Below are positions 54,478 to 63,204 of a DNA stretch of 64,000 bases, one piece after another. Every line of letters begins with the position of its first letter. Position 1 is the stretch's first letter. Source of the DNA: Vibrio tapetis subsp. quintayensis (GTDB taxonomy: Bacteria > Pseudomonadota > Gammaproteobacteria > Enterobacterales > Vibrionaceae); the NCBI RefSeq assembly GCF_030409945.1, contig NZ_JAUFQV010000035.1, positions 62,001 to 126,000 of the forward strand, given 5' to 3'. The translations under genes and the position numbers were made by a program. The notes under the pieces were generated by a model. That model saw only the letters and a program-made list of their open reading frames with translations, was not told the DNA's origin and ran no database searches.

Positions 54478-55338
54478 TTATTTGTCGCTGTGGTATTGCT
54501 CACAAGCTAGCATCGTGTTTTCTATTAAGCTCGCAACCGTCATTGGCCCAACACCGCCAGGTACCGGAGTAATGAAGCTTGCTTTGGTTTTCGCTACGTC
54601 GTATTCAACGTCGCCAATAAGCTTGCCTGACTCTAGACGGTTGATACCTACATCGACCACGATAGCGCCTTCTTTGATCCAGGCCCCAGGAATGAAGTTA
54701 GGCTTACCAACAGCCACAACAACAACGTCGGCTTGGCGCACGTGATGCTCCAAATCTTTTGTGAAACGATGACAGGTAGTGGTTGTACACCCTGCTAGCA
54801 ATAACTCCATTGTCATTGGGCGGCCAACAATATTAGAAGCACCAACCACAACAGCGTGTTTACCACGTAATTCAATGTTGTAACGATCAAGAAGAGTAAT
54901 TATGCCTTTAGGTGTGCAAGACCTTAATTTCGGCATACGCTGACATAAACGACCAACGTTATAAGGGTGGAAACCATCGACATCTTTTTCTGGGTGGATT
55001 CGCTCTAACACCAGTGTGTCATCAATACCTGCAGGCAGTGGTAATTGAACCAAAATACCATCGATTTCATCGTCTTGGTTTAGCTGGTCAACAAGCTCTA
55101 ATAATGCTTCTTGAGACGAGTCTGCTGGAAGATCGAAAGATTTAGAAACAAACCCAACTTCTTCACATGCACGACGTTTACTGCCAACATAAACTTGAGA
55201 TGCTGGATCTTGACCTACAAGAACCACGGCAAGACCAGGAGCTCGTAAGCCCAAATCCGTGCGAGCTTTTACACGAGCCGCGACTTCAGAGCGAACCGTT
55301 TGTGAAATCAATTTTCCATCAATATTTTGAGCAGTCAT
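54478..55338 (-). CDS. folD: Methylenetetrahydrofolate dehydrogenase/cyclohydrolase
   Basis: Bifunctional enzyme interconverting 5,10-methylene- and 10-formyl-tetrahydrofolate. It has 286 residues from ATG 55338 behind AAGGAA. Signature regions are VGQDPASQVYVGSKRRACEEVGF with the catalytic Lys, LVQLPLP, and the cofactor loop VVVGASNIVGRPM. The C-terminal PVPGGVGPMTVA is invariant. It is divergent from the adjacent tRNA gene, as commonly found. Confidence 0.98.
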   Translation of the reverse strand: MTAQNIDGKLISQTVRSEVAARVKARTDLGLRAPGLAVVLVGQDPASQVYVGSKRRACEEVGFVSKSFDLPADSSQEALLELVDQLNQDDEIDGILVQLPLPAGIDDTLVLERIHPEKDVDGFHPYNVGRLCQRMPKLRSCTPKGIITLLDRYNIELRGKHAVVVGASNIVGRPMTMELLLAGCTTTTCHRFTKDLEHHVRQADVVVVAVGKPNFIPGAWIKEGAIVVDVGINRLESGKLIGDVEYDVAKTKASFITPVPGGVGPMTVASLIENTMLACEQYHSDK

Positions 55339-55496
55339 GGTATTCCTTGAGATAATGGGACTAACACTGGCGCACATTGTCGCAAAAAAGTGTGACAAAT
55401 GCCATTAGGCAATCGATTGCTTTACTAATGAATGCTGTAAAAAGCATCGGCATGGTTTTTTTTTGGCCATTCAGATCAGAATGTTAGATAAACCCG

Positions 55497-55524
55497 TTGA
55501 CCTTGGGCGCTCAACTCGTATAAT
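55497..55524 (+). promoter_or_regulatory. Sigma-70 promoter of tRNA-Arg
   Basis: TTGACC and TATAAT separated by 16 bp, with a GC-rich discriminator before the tRNA, typical of stringently controlled stable-RNA promoters. Confidence 0.85.
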
Positions 55525-55538
55525 CCTTTCCCTGTAGC

Positions 55539-55615
55539 GCGCCCTTAGCTCAGCTGGATAGAGCACGTCCCTTCTAAGGATGTGGTCGAAGGTTCGAATC
55601 CTTCAGGGCGTACCA
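55539..55615 (+). tRNA. tRNA-Arg (anticodon TCT)
   Basis: 77 nt including an encoded CCA. Acceptor GCGCCCT pairs with AGGGCGT (one G-U at position 1-72). D-arm GCTCAGCTGGATAGAGC, anticodon loop CTTCTAA giving TCT, and T-arm with GGTTCGAATCC are all present. It reads the AGA/AGG arginine codons. Confidence 0.97.
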
Positions 55616-55622
55616 CATTTAG

Positions 55623-55656
55623 AAAGCCTGATAACTCCTAGAGTTGTCAGGCTTTT
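55623..55656 (+). terminator. Terminator after tRNA-Arg
   Basis: A long stem aagcctgataactc/gagttgtcaggctt with loop CTA, followed by a short T run. Confidence 0.8.
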
Positions 55657-55714
55657 GTCGTTTTAGCAAGATTGGTATATATCGATCTCTAAGAAATGAG
55701 CATCCCCAGTTAGA

Positions 55715-56212
55715 TTATAAAGGGGTATGCCTTAACCCCAACATACAGCAGCCATCTTCCAAGTAGCGATCTGTTACCACCTCAAATCCAAATTTTCCGT
55801 AGTAATCTTTTAAGTGCTCTTGAGCAGAAATAAAAATGGAGCTGTCTGGGTAAACCTTACGAGCCGCGTCAAAACTAACTTGCATGAGCTGGTTGCCAAT
55901 CTGTTTGCCACGATAGTCTCTGGTTACGATTACTCGGCCAATACAAACATCACTTGCGTTTGAGTCGAGTAATGGCAGTACATCGGACGGGTACCCGATT
56001 TTTTCTCCCATAATGCGACTATAAGCGACTAGCTCATTTTCTTTATATCCCATAACGTGATAAGTCCCAGGATCGCTGTCTTTACCATCTAGGTCATTAT
56101 ATGGTGTGTCCATTTCTACTATAAATATATCGACCCTGTGCTTTAAGAAGGCGTATAGCTCTTGAACAGAAAGATCGTCAAATTTTTTAACGTGCCACTT
56201 AATCATCGTCAT
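55715..56212 (-). CDS. elaA: GNAT acetyltransferase (ElaA family)
   Basis: 165 residues of the ElaA branch of the GNAT fold. KHRVDIFIVEMDTPYNDLDGKD near the N-terminus and the acetyl-CoA loop RDYRGKQIGNQLM are diagnostic, ending YGKFGFEVV. Substrate unknown. It precedes no obvious operon partner. AAGGAACA lies before the ATG. Confidence 0.9.
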   Translation of the reverse strand: MTMIKWHVKKFDDLSVQELYAFLKHRVDIFIVEMDTPYNDLDGKDSDPGTYHVMGYKENELVAYSRIMGEKIGYPSDVLPLLDSNASDVCIGRVIVTRDYRGKQIGNQLMQVSFDAARKVYPDSSIFISAQEHLKDYYGKFGFEVVTDRYLEDGCCMLGLRHTPL

Positions 56213-56301
56213 TGTTCCTTTTTTAAGGTGACAATATAGGAGGAAACTAGTGCTGGGTCATTAACCTATGTTAAGCCCTGGATGCATGCACACCAATTTA
56301 A

Positions 56302-57207
56302 CTAACGATTAAATTGCACCCGAAAGTCCCTTGGTGTCATGCCTTTAATGGTTTTAAATTGGCGATTAAAGTTAGATAAATTGGTAAAGCCCGACTGTTC
56401 GGCCACTAGCGAAATAGGGACTTGGGAATTGACTAACAACTCGCAGGCTTTACCTATTCGGAAGCTTTTTAAGTGCTCGGAAAAACTTTCATTGAAGTGG
56501 CGCTCAAATAAACGATAAACCGAACTTTCGCTCATGTGAAGGACGTGGCTGCAATCGCGAATTTTTATGGGGTCTTGATAGTTTTTTTCTAAATACTGCC
56601 GCGCGAGTTCAACTTTTTTGTGCTGTTCATCGTCTTGAAAATGCTCTGTTGGACCGTAGCTGCGTGCTGACATTTCAGAGCTCTGATTATCATCCGCGAG
56701 TAGGGTTAAACTCTCTATTAGGTGCAAAAACTGGTGATGTGGCGGGAGCTCATCGATACCAGAAAGTAACTGGTAGATCTTATCTGACGTGGTTTTACTA
56801 AATTGTAGGCCGTGACCAGAGCGGCGTAATGTGTTTTTGAATAAAGCAAATTCTGGCGCTGCGCTTAAGATAGATTCAACCCATGCGTGGCTGAACCATA
56901 AAATAAGAGAGTGTTGAGGTTTTTCTTTAGAGCCGTTGATGTTGCCCGCCACCATATGCGGTAAGCCTGGGCCGTACAAGACTAAGGTATTGTGCTCAAT
57001 TGGCCCTATGTAATCGCCCACGAAGCATGTGCCTTGAAATGCATCCCACGGATCGCGGTAAATCACCAATTCATACTCACTATGATAGTGCCAAGGACAT
57101 TGAAATTCAGTCTTAGGGACTGAACAGCAATATTCTTTCACCATCCAGCTAAAATTGTTTTTACTGCTTATGTTTTCTATGCGCGGTTTCATCGGCGACC
57201 TCATCAT
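56302..57207 (-). CDS. AraC-family transcriptional regulator
   Basis: 301 residues. The N-terminal cupin-like sensing half (PWHYHSEYELVIYRDPWDAF) is followed by a C-terminal double HTH near 200-300 (HVLHMSESSVYRLFERHFNES, SLVAEQSGFTNLSNFNRQFKTIKGMTP). It diverges from the MFS transporter across 182 bp, so it probably controls that gene in response to a sugar or similar ligand. The start may be 57207 or the ATG at 57192; both have purine-rich sites. Confidence 0.9.
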   Translation of the reverse strand: MMRSPMKPRIENISSKNNFSWMVKEYCCSVPKTEFQCPWHYHSEYELVIYRDPWDAFQGTCFVGDYIGPIEHNTLVLYGPGLPHMVAGNINGSKEKPQHSLILWFSHAWVESILSAAPEFALFKNTLRRSGHGLQFSKTTSDKIYQLLSGIDELPPHHQFLHLIESLTLLADDNQSSEMSARSYGPTEHFQDDEQHKKVELARQYLEKNYQDPIKIRDCSHVLHMSESSVYRLFERHFNESFSEHLKSFRIGKACELLVNSQVPISLVAEQSGFTNLSNFNRQFKTIKGMTPRDFRVQFNR

Positions 57208-57389
57208 CCATCCACCAATAATATATATTATTCATTCAATAATTAGCGGTAATTTGGGAGAAAAGTATCAATTGACGACGGATTCCTATCAATAATGCGA
57301 GGAGTTCTTGATTAAAATGAGCGCAATTCATCAGAGTGTTGCACTTGATGGATTTGAGATTGTCTATTTTATGAAAGAACGGAGGCTTT

Positions 57390-58601
57390 ATGTTTGCCGA
57401 CAGAACCGCTATATTGTTTATCCTGACCACCTTTGCTTCGGGCCTGTGTGGCTCATTTTTTTATCCCTTATCGAGTGTGTTCATGGTCGAACATCTAGGT
57501 GCAACTCCATATATGTTAAGCGCTTATATGATCCTTGCGGTTGTCAGTTCGGTTGTGATGTCTCAGTTCATTGCCTATAACTCAGATAAAAGCTGGAGGC
57601 GTAAAAGAATCCTGCTGGTGGCGTTTAGTTGTTATTTTATCACTGTTGTGAGTTTTGCTTTTCTAGACAATTACTATGTGGCCGTGGGCATCGCGTTCGT
57701 TTTTGGAAGCGTAAGTGGCGCAATTTATGGTCAGTTGTTTGCGCTAGGGCGTGAGTATGCGGACGAGCACTTAGAAGAAAGCGGCGTTACGTTTCTTTCT
57801 ACTATGCGTGCAGGCATGGCTGTTGCCTGGGTTTTTGGCCCTCCAATCGCTTTTATACTTAAAGGTGCGTTTGGATTCTCTGCGTCGTTTTTGGCATCGG
57901 CTACGATGGTCGTGGTGACCATTTTAGTGGTGTACTTTTTTCTCCCTGATGGAGAAACGACGAAGAACACGGAATCGAGCGAAAACGTGGATTTTAAGTG
58001 GTATAAAAATGCGCCAATCTTATTGTTAAGTGTTGCATTATTGGCAATGTTCGCCGCAAATAACCTTTATATAACGTCAATGCCATTGTATTTCAGCCAA
58101 GAGCTGAGTATTGGTGCAAGTTGGGCTGGAATGCTATTTGGATGCGCTGCACTTTGTGAAATTCCCATCATGCTAAAAGCGGGTCGTTTGTCCGAAAGGT
58201 TTGGCGTTTATAAGCTGTTATTGGTGGCATCTGTTGTTGGCACCCTGTTTTATATGGGGATGGCAATGGCGAACCAAGTGTGGCAATTTTTTGCGCTGCA
58301 AATAGTTAATGGTATTTTCGTCGGAATAATTGCGACGTTAGGGATGGTTGCGCTACAGGATCGAATGAAGCACCAATTGGGTGTTGCTTCAACTCTGTTT
58401 TCGAATTTAATGCAGGTGAGTATTTTGTTGTCGAGTGTGTCGGTAGGGCTCGTTGCTCAAAAGTACAATTACCACTCGACCCTTTATGTGAGCTTTGGTG
58501 CGACGGCCTGTGCGTTCATGTTGATGGGGTATTTTTATGTAACCTTTTGTAGAAACAATCCAATGGATAAAAAATTGATATTGGAGCGTTCTCAGCCGTA
58601 A
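57390..58601 (+). CDS. MFS transporter, sugar-efflux (SetA/SetB-like)
   Basis: 403 residues with 12 predicted transmembrane helices. Early FYPLSSVFMVEHLGATPYML and the loop DKSWRRKRILL between helices 2 and 3 fit the Set family of sugar efflux pumps, which relieve sugar-phosphate stress. Good AACGGAGG ribosome site. Assignment to SetA/B is by overall pattern; other MFS drug or sugar exporters are possible. Confidence 0.8.
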   Translation: MFADRTAILFILTTFASGLCGSFFYPLSSVFMVEHLGATPYMLSAYMILAVVSSVVMSQFIAYNSDKSWRRKRILLVAFSCYFITVVSFAFLDNYYVAVGIAFVFGSVSGAIYGQLFALGREYADEHLEESGVTFLSTMRAGMAVAWVFGPPIAFILKGAFGFSASFLASATMVVVTILVVYFFLPDGETTKNTESSENVDFKWYKNAPILLLSVALLAMFAANNLYITSMPLYFSQELSIGASWAGMLFGCAALCEIPIMLKAGRLSERFGVYKLLLVASVVGTLFYMGMAMANQVWQFFALQIVNGIFVGIIATLGMVALQDRMKHQLGVASTLFSNLMQVSILLSSVSVGLVAQKYNYHSTLYVSFGATACAFMLMGYFYVTFCRNNPMDKKLILERSQP

Positions 58602-58613
58602 TAGGCCTGCAGT

Positions 58614-58648
58614 AAAACTCGGAATCAGCGGGTTGATTCCGAGTTTTT
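58614..58648 (+). terminator. Intrinsic terminator after the MFS gene
   Basis: An 11-bp stem actcggaatca/tgattccgagt with loop GCGGGT, followed by five T. Confidence 0.92.
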
Positions 58649-59004
58649 GTTAGCGAGTAGACGCAATTGTTGCAGTGATAAAATTTTCAAGAAATAGCTT
58701 TACAACAATAAATTCTTATGTGATAGTTCGCTTCGTTCTGATAGCAGAGCCATTTATTGAAAGAAAAAAGTAAAGCAAAACCCTCCAACTTCCTCGTAGT
58801 AGCAGTTCTAGTGTTTCCCTTAGCTTCAAATTCAGATTCGATAATTTTTATAACCCATTAAAATGCGCGTGCAAGATAGCAATAGCTTGTTCTGATCCTT
58901 CGACTTATTTCCTGTTAAGGAAGTGCCAGTCGGTGAGTTCTGATCCTGTTATTTAATGCTATTCAAAATGCGTATTTCAATATTTAATTTAAGAGAGGAC
59001 AAAT
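58649..59004. other. Gene-poor region with an 11-bp direct repeat
   Basis: No ORF of note. gttctgatcct occurs at 58889-58899 and again at 58937-58947, with a small stem TTCC...GGAA between. It may be the promoter region of the two small ORFs that follow. Confidence 0.5.
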
Positions 59005-59070
59005 ATGGCACGTTCAGCCGGTCGTAAGAGATTTTGGTTTCAAAAAAACCACAACGTAAACAAAAAATAA
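59005..59070 (+). CDS. Very small basic ORF (21 residues)
   Basis: ATG preceded by GAGAGGACAAAT, 21 codons, then TAA. The product is strongly basic (eight Lys, Arg or His) with a central RFWFQK aromatic-basic patch. It ends 7 bp before the next small ORF, which has its own GAGAGA site, so the two could be one transcript. I cannot name it; the spacing and ribosome sites support translation, nothing more. Confidence 0.45.
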   Translation: MARSAGRKRFWFQKNHNVNKK

Positions 59071-59077
59071 GAGAGAT

Positions 59078-59290
59078 ATGACAGTAGATTTTAATATTAG
59101 AGAAAATAACGTCTTCTGGACGTCGAAAATGCACCAACTTAATAGCGATATCTTGAAGAGACACGTACTGGTACTTGGGAAAGTTTCAGACATTGACCTT
59201 GAATTTCACTATTGCGAACAATCAGGTAAAGGACAAATCCTGAATAGGAAAGGACGCCAGCTAGGCAGCTTTATGGTTCAAAGCGCTTAA
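59078..59290 (+). CDS. Small protein of unknown function (70 residues)
   Basis: 70 residues, no signal or membrane segment. It has mixed charge and a beta-like C-terminal half (DLEFHYCEQSGKGQIL, GRQLGSFMV). The ATG follows GAGAGA. I do not recognise the family. It is transcribed toward the amylase gene, convergent. Confidence 0.55.
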   Translation: MTVDFNIRENNVFWTSKMHQLNSDILKRHVLVLGKVSDIDLEFHYCEQSGKGQILNRKGRQLGSFMVQSA

Positions 59291-59414
59291 CTGACGTAAT
59301 CTTAGGTAACATACCACTTTAAAATACCAAATATTAATGCGTAATCACGGCGCATAATTTGGATATTTTCTTACCGAAGTCATTCTTTAATTTAATAGCC
59401 TAGATTGGCGATTA

Positions 59415-61394
59415 TTAGAAAGCCCCAGTGCTCGATGTAACTTGACCGCTGTTGAAGATATTATTCGCACCACTTTGCCATTCTACTGAAACAGTAGGAT
59501 CAACCTCTGAACGTTTAAGGCATTTCCATTCTATATTTGCTGCACTAGGCACAGAGATGGTAGCTTGCCACGAAGGGTAGCTTGCTGGTGTGAGTTTAAT
59601 GGCTCCAGCTGGTAACCAGCTCCCTAATTGCGTTTGATTGCCCACGGCGTAAACGCTTTGTCCGAACGAAGTCTGACCGTTGTTACATGTAAAAGTCACA
59701 TCAACCAGATTGGACTCGTCACCGCCTTTTGAGTGTAAAACAATAGACTCATTTTGGTCCAAATGAAGTGTTGCTGCTCCTGAAGTTACGGAGACAACAT
59801 CACTACCGACCAAGCTGGTGTAACTGCCATTCGCTAAGCCAAGATTCGCTACGTTAATCGATTGATTGCTACCTTTATTCACGGCAACCACAACGACATC
59901 ATTTCCTGATTTACGTTCATAAACGAGAATGTCTTCGTTAACCCAACGTTGGGAATAGCTGCCTTTTTGAATCGCAGGGCTTACTTTTCGTAGATCAGCG
60001 AGGGCTTTAATGATCCCATATGCTTCTGTTGTTTCATCAAAATTTGGCATTTTTTCACGGTTGTATGGGTCACTACCGACTTGGCCAAATGCGTTAGTGG
60101 TAAAGTTTGCCGCGTATTGTTCTGTTCCATAATAGATTGCCGGGATCCCTCGAACGGTCATAGTGACCACTAAGCCTAACTCGACGCGCTTTTTAGCAAA
60201 ATCAGCCGATTGGTTACCACCTTGTTCACTATTGCCGGGACCAAAAGTACTTGCGTTTGAGCGCAGTGCTGTCGAGATGCGCGCCATGTCGTGGTTATCT
60301 AAAAAGACCACTTGCCAATCATCACTACTGAATACGTTTGAACGTTTTACTAAATAGTCGTTCAGGGTCTGCATCGTATTACCCGGACGATTAGTAAGCA
60401 GACGCTCCATCGTATCTCTGTATCCGAAATCGAGTAGGGCAGATCCTGAAGTGTTTGCGTAATCAATCGCATAACCATCGATTCCTGCCGTCGTATTAGC
60501 ACTGGCTCCAAACCACTCCCCAAAGAAATAGAATCCTTCGCGACCAATTGTTTTTGAGTAATCGTAAATGTCGGTTGTCCACTTCTGGATAAACGCTTTA
60601 TCCATATGCTTAATCGCATCGATTCGAATCGCATCAACACCGGCATCTATCCAAAATTTGGAACCGTCTAATAGGTAGTTATAGACGGCCGGATTTGCTT
60701 GATTGAAATCCGATAAGTTAAATAAGTTGTAGTTACGTACTTGATTCCAGTCAGTCCAGTCAGTGACGCCACCGTTATGGTGATACCAATTGGTACCAGC
60801 AGCAACGTCTGTTTGATAGTCCGTTATGTATTGCCCATCGCGATATAGAGCGCCGTATTCGTTTTCATCATTACCACTAGAATGGTTAGGTGCGTAGTCC
60901 AAGACCATTTTCATGTTGTACTCAGAACTGTGCATCTTAGCGGTGAGCTCTTTGAAGTCATCCATTGTGCCAAGGTGCTCATCGACGCGGAAAAAGTCGC
61001 GTCCCCAATAACCATGGTAGCCGGCGCCGCCGTGTTTATCTGTGTTGTCTGCGTTATCAACGGGTGGAGTAATCCAAATAGCGGTTACACCCATCGACTT
61101 TAGGTACGGCAGTTTATTAATAAGACCACGAATGTCTCCGCCAACGTACTTCTTGAGGTTGTTGGGGTCATAAGTTGCAGGGTTATTACCTGTGTTGTTC
61201 GCGGAATCACCATCACTAAAACGATCTAAAAAAACAAAGTAGATTGTCTCTTGTCGAAAGTCTAAAAATGTTTCACTGGCTTGAGCTTGACTAGGTGAAG
61301 CCAAGACCGAGTTCGTGTCTACAACATTCGCCATTGATGCACTCGCGGCCAAAGAGGCCAGTATCGCGGTGCATAATATGGTTGTTTTTTTCAT
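59415..61394 (-). CDS. Exported GH13 amylase/CGTase-like enzyme with CBM20
   Basis: 659 residues with a signal peptide (about 1-22). The GH13 barrel begins near residue 50 (IYFVFLDRFSDGD, typical of CGTases and maltogenic amylases). Catalytic residues are Asp259 in IRIDAIKHM, Glu293 in FFGEWFG and Asp369 in FLDNHD. A C-terminal starch-binding CBM20 domain occupies about 566-659 (VGNQTQLGSWLPAGAIKL). It cleaves or cyclises starch outside the cytoplasm. Strong GGGGGA ribosome site; no clear terminator between malK and this gene, 50 bp apart. Confidence 0.93.
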   Translation of the reverse strand: MKKTTILCTAILASLAASASMANVVDTNSVLASPSQAQASETFLDFRQETIYFVFLDRFSDGDSANNTGNNPATYDPNNLKKYVGGDIRGLINKLPYLKSMGVTAIWITPPVDNADNTDKHGGAGYHGYWGRDFFRVDEHLGTMDDFKELTAKMHSSEYNMKMVLDYAPNHSSGNDENEYGALYRDGQYITDYQTDVAAGTNWYHHNGGVTDWTDWNQVRNYNLFNLSDFNQANPAVYNYLLDGSKFWIDAGVDAIRIDAIKHMDKAFIQKWTTDIYDYSKTIGREGFYFFGEWFGASANTTAGIDGYAIDYANTSGSALLDFGYRDTMERLLTNRPGNTMQTLNDYLVKRSNVFSSDDWQVVFLDNHDMARISTALRSNASTFGPGNSEQGGNQSADFAKKRVELGLVVTMTVRGIPAIYYGTEQYAANFTTNAFGQVGSDPYNREKMPNFDETTEAYGIIKALADLRKVSPAIQKGSYSQRWVNEDILVYERKSGNDVVVVAVNKGSNQSINVANLGLANGSYTSLVGSDVVSVTSGAATLHLDQNESIVLHSKGGDESNLVDVTFTCNNGQTSFGQSVYAVGNQTQLGSWLPAGAIKLTPASYPSWQATISVPSAANIEWKCLKRSEVDPTVSVEWQSGANNIFNSGQVTSSTGAF

Positions 61395-61443
61395 GGTGAT
61401 TCCCCCGAATCAGTTTAGTTAAAAAGCGATAAATTGGTTTCCA

Positions 61444-62565
61444 TTAAATCGTAAGGTTCTGTTCCGATATAAAATCGAAAATGTGGCAGAATTCCGTATT
61501 TAGGTTAAATCGGAATTTCTTACCAATATCTGAGGTGGTGATATCTTGGTTGTTCACTCTGGCGATGAGCTCTTTGCCGCCAATTTTGAAGTAAAGATAT
61601 TTCTCGTTACCCATATTCTCAACAACCGTTAATTCGCCTTCAAATGCATTGAACGTGTCCCCTTCTTCTGCCAAAGATATATGTTCAGGGCGAATGCCAA
61701 AACAGACAGGCTTATCAATAAAGTCTTGCAGTTTGGTTTGCTTATCGAGAGGGATATACATGCGAACACCAGGCGCAATTTCAACAAATGTGGCCTCGCC
61801 AGATTGGCGCAAAACAGTGTCGACCAAGTTCATGGCAGGAGAACCAATGAAACTGGCGACAAATTTGTTTTCTGGGCGGTTATATAAATTAGATGGCGTG
61901 TCGACTTGCATGATTTTGCCTTGGTTTAGTACGCAAATTCGATCGCCCAGCGTTAAGGCTTCAGTCTGATCATGGGTTACGTAGATCATGGTCGCTGGGT
62001 TGCCTTCTTCTTTGAGAGACTGGTGCAGTTGAGCAATTTTAACTCGCATCGATACACGCAGTTTTGCATCTAGGTTAGATAGAGGCTCATCGAAAAGAAA
62101 GACTTCTGGCTTACGCACAATAGCGCGACCAACCGCGACTCGTTGACGTTGCCCACCTGACATCTCTTTTGGCTTTCTATCCAGTAAGTCGGTTATTTCA
62201 AGCTTTTCAGCGGCTTCTTCTACACGCTGTTTGATCTCTTCTTTCGACTTTTTCTGCATTTTTAAACCAAATGCCATATTGTCGAATACGGTTTTATGTG
62301 GGTACAAGGCATAGTTTTGAAATACCATGGCGATACCACGATCTTTTGGCGGAAGTGTATTAACGATTTGATTACCGATAAAAACTTCGCCGCCACTAAT
62401 GTCTTCAAGGCCCGCTATCATGCGTAGAGTCGTGGATTTTGCACAGCCTGATGGCCCAACGAAAACCATGAATTCGCCATCTTTGATATCTAGGTCAATG
62501 CCGTGAACCGCTTTAAAACCGTTCTCATATTGTTTTTCTACTTTGCGTAGGCTTACCGTTGCCAT
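61444..62565 (-). CDS. malK: MalK-type maltodextrin ABC transporter ATPase
   Basis: 373 residues. An N-terminal ATPase domain has Walker A GPSGCAKST (37-45; Ala where MalK usually has Gly), signature MSGGQRQR, Walker B VFLFDEP and switch TYVTHDQ-like YVTHDQTEAL. The C-terminal OB/TOBE regulatory domain (about 245-373) ends ISEQNLTI. No permease or binding-protein gene is in the window; they may lie elsewhere. It would power sugar uptake and might interact with EIIA-Glc or MalT, as MalK does. Confidence 0.88.
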   Translation of the reverse strand: MATVSLRKVEKQYENGFKAVHGIDLDIKDGEFMVFVGPSGCAKSTTLRMIAGLEDISGGEVFIGNQIVNTLPPKDRGIAMVFQNYALYPHKTVFDNMAFGLKMQKKSKEEIKQRVEEAAEKLEITDLLDRKPKEMSGGQRQRVAVGRAIVRKPEVFLFDEPLSNLDAKLRVSMRVKIAQLHQSLKEEGNPATMIYVTHDQTEALTLGDRICVLNQGKIMQVDTPSNLYNRPENKFVASFIGSPAMNLVDTVLRQSGEATFVEIAPGVRMYIPLDKQTKLQDFIDKPVCFGIRPEHISLAEEGDTFNAFEGELTVVENMGNEKYLYFKIGGKELIARVNNQDITTSDIGKKFRFNLNTEFCHIFDFISEQNLTI

Positions 62566-62690
62566 TTGATACTCCGCATTCGGTGGTGTTTCCAATAACT
62601 GTATATTTACTGAGTGATTTTAATGATTCACTGGGTAAAGACACAAAGGCGAGCTAACGGCAGTAGCTAGCACGCCAGAGTGAAAAAAGC

Positions 62691-63170
62691 TTACTGGCAC
62701 TTCATTACGAGTGCTCGTACGGGTTTTTTGTCCTTAGAGATTTCAATGCTCCAAAGGTATTTGCCGTCTTCTGGAATATTGACGACTGTATTCTTAGCGA
62801 AACCACCACGTTTCAGTTGTTTTTCATAACCTACGGTCATTTCCATTCCCGCAGCGGTGTATTGAGGATTCCAACTCATGGTTGCAAATTGCAGGCTCAC
62901 ATTACCGGCCGTCTCTTGGCTAACTACTTGATAAATACCATCGCCTTTGTGGGCCATTTGGTGGTTTTCATTGTGCATCCATTGGCCTTCAGGGAAAGTG
63001 CCAACGACGTATAAAGAAGGGCGAATTGGTCCGCGCTCTTCAACTGTTGGCAAGTTGCAGTCAGCAAATGGGCCTGACGCAATTTGTGCTGTCGTTGCTT
63101 CTTCACTGGTGCTAGCGCAACCCATTAATGTTGCAGATAAAAGAGCCGTTAAAATTAATGTACGTTTCAT
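62691..63170 (-). CDS. Lipoprotein with a possible carbohydrate-binding fold
   Basis: 159 residues with lipobox LMG-Cys18, then ASTSEE (no Asp at +2, so outer-membrane sorting is likely). The mature part, LYVVGTFPEGQWMHN, LQFATMSWNPQY and VNIPEDGKYLWSIEI, resembles the small immunoglobulin-like modules found in pullulanases and starch-surface proteins, which is an inference from pattern. It may bind starch at the outer membrane near the amylase. Confidence 0.65.
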   Translation of the reverse strand: MKRTLILTALLSATLMGCASTSEEATTAQIASGPFADCNLPTVEERGPIRPSLYVVGTFPEGQWMHNENHQMAHKGDGIYQVVSQETAGNVSLQFATMSWNPQYTAAGMEMTVGYEKQLKRGGFAKNTVVNIPEDGKYLWSIEISKDKKPVRALVMKCQ

Positions 63171-63204
63171 CGTTATTCACCTAATGGTTATTTGTATATC
63201 GATA

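Noticed and set aside
55539..55656. tRNA-Arg(UCU) as an integration site for a mobile element
   Set aside because: tRNA-Arg genes are frequent targets, but I saw no integrase gene and no second copy of the tRNA 3' end in the window.
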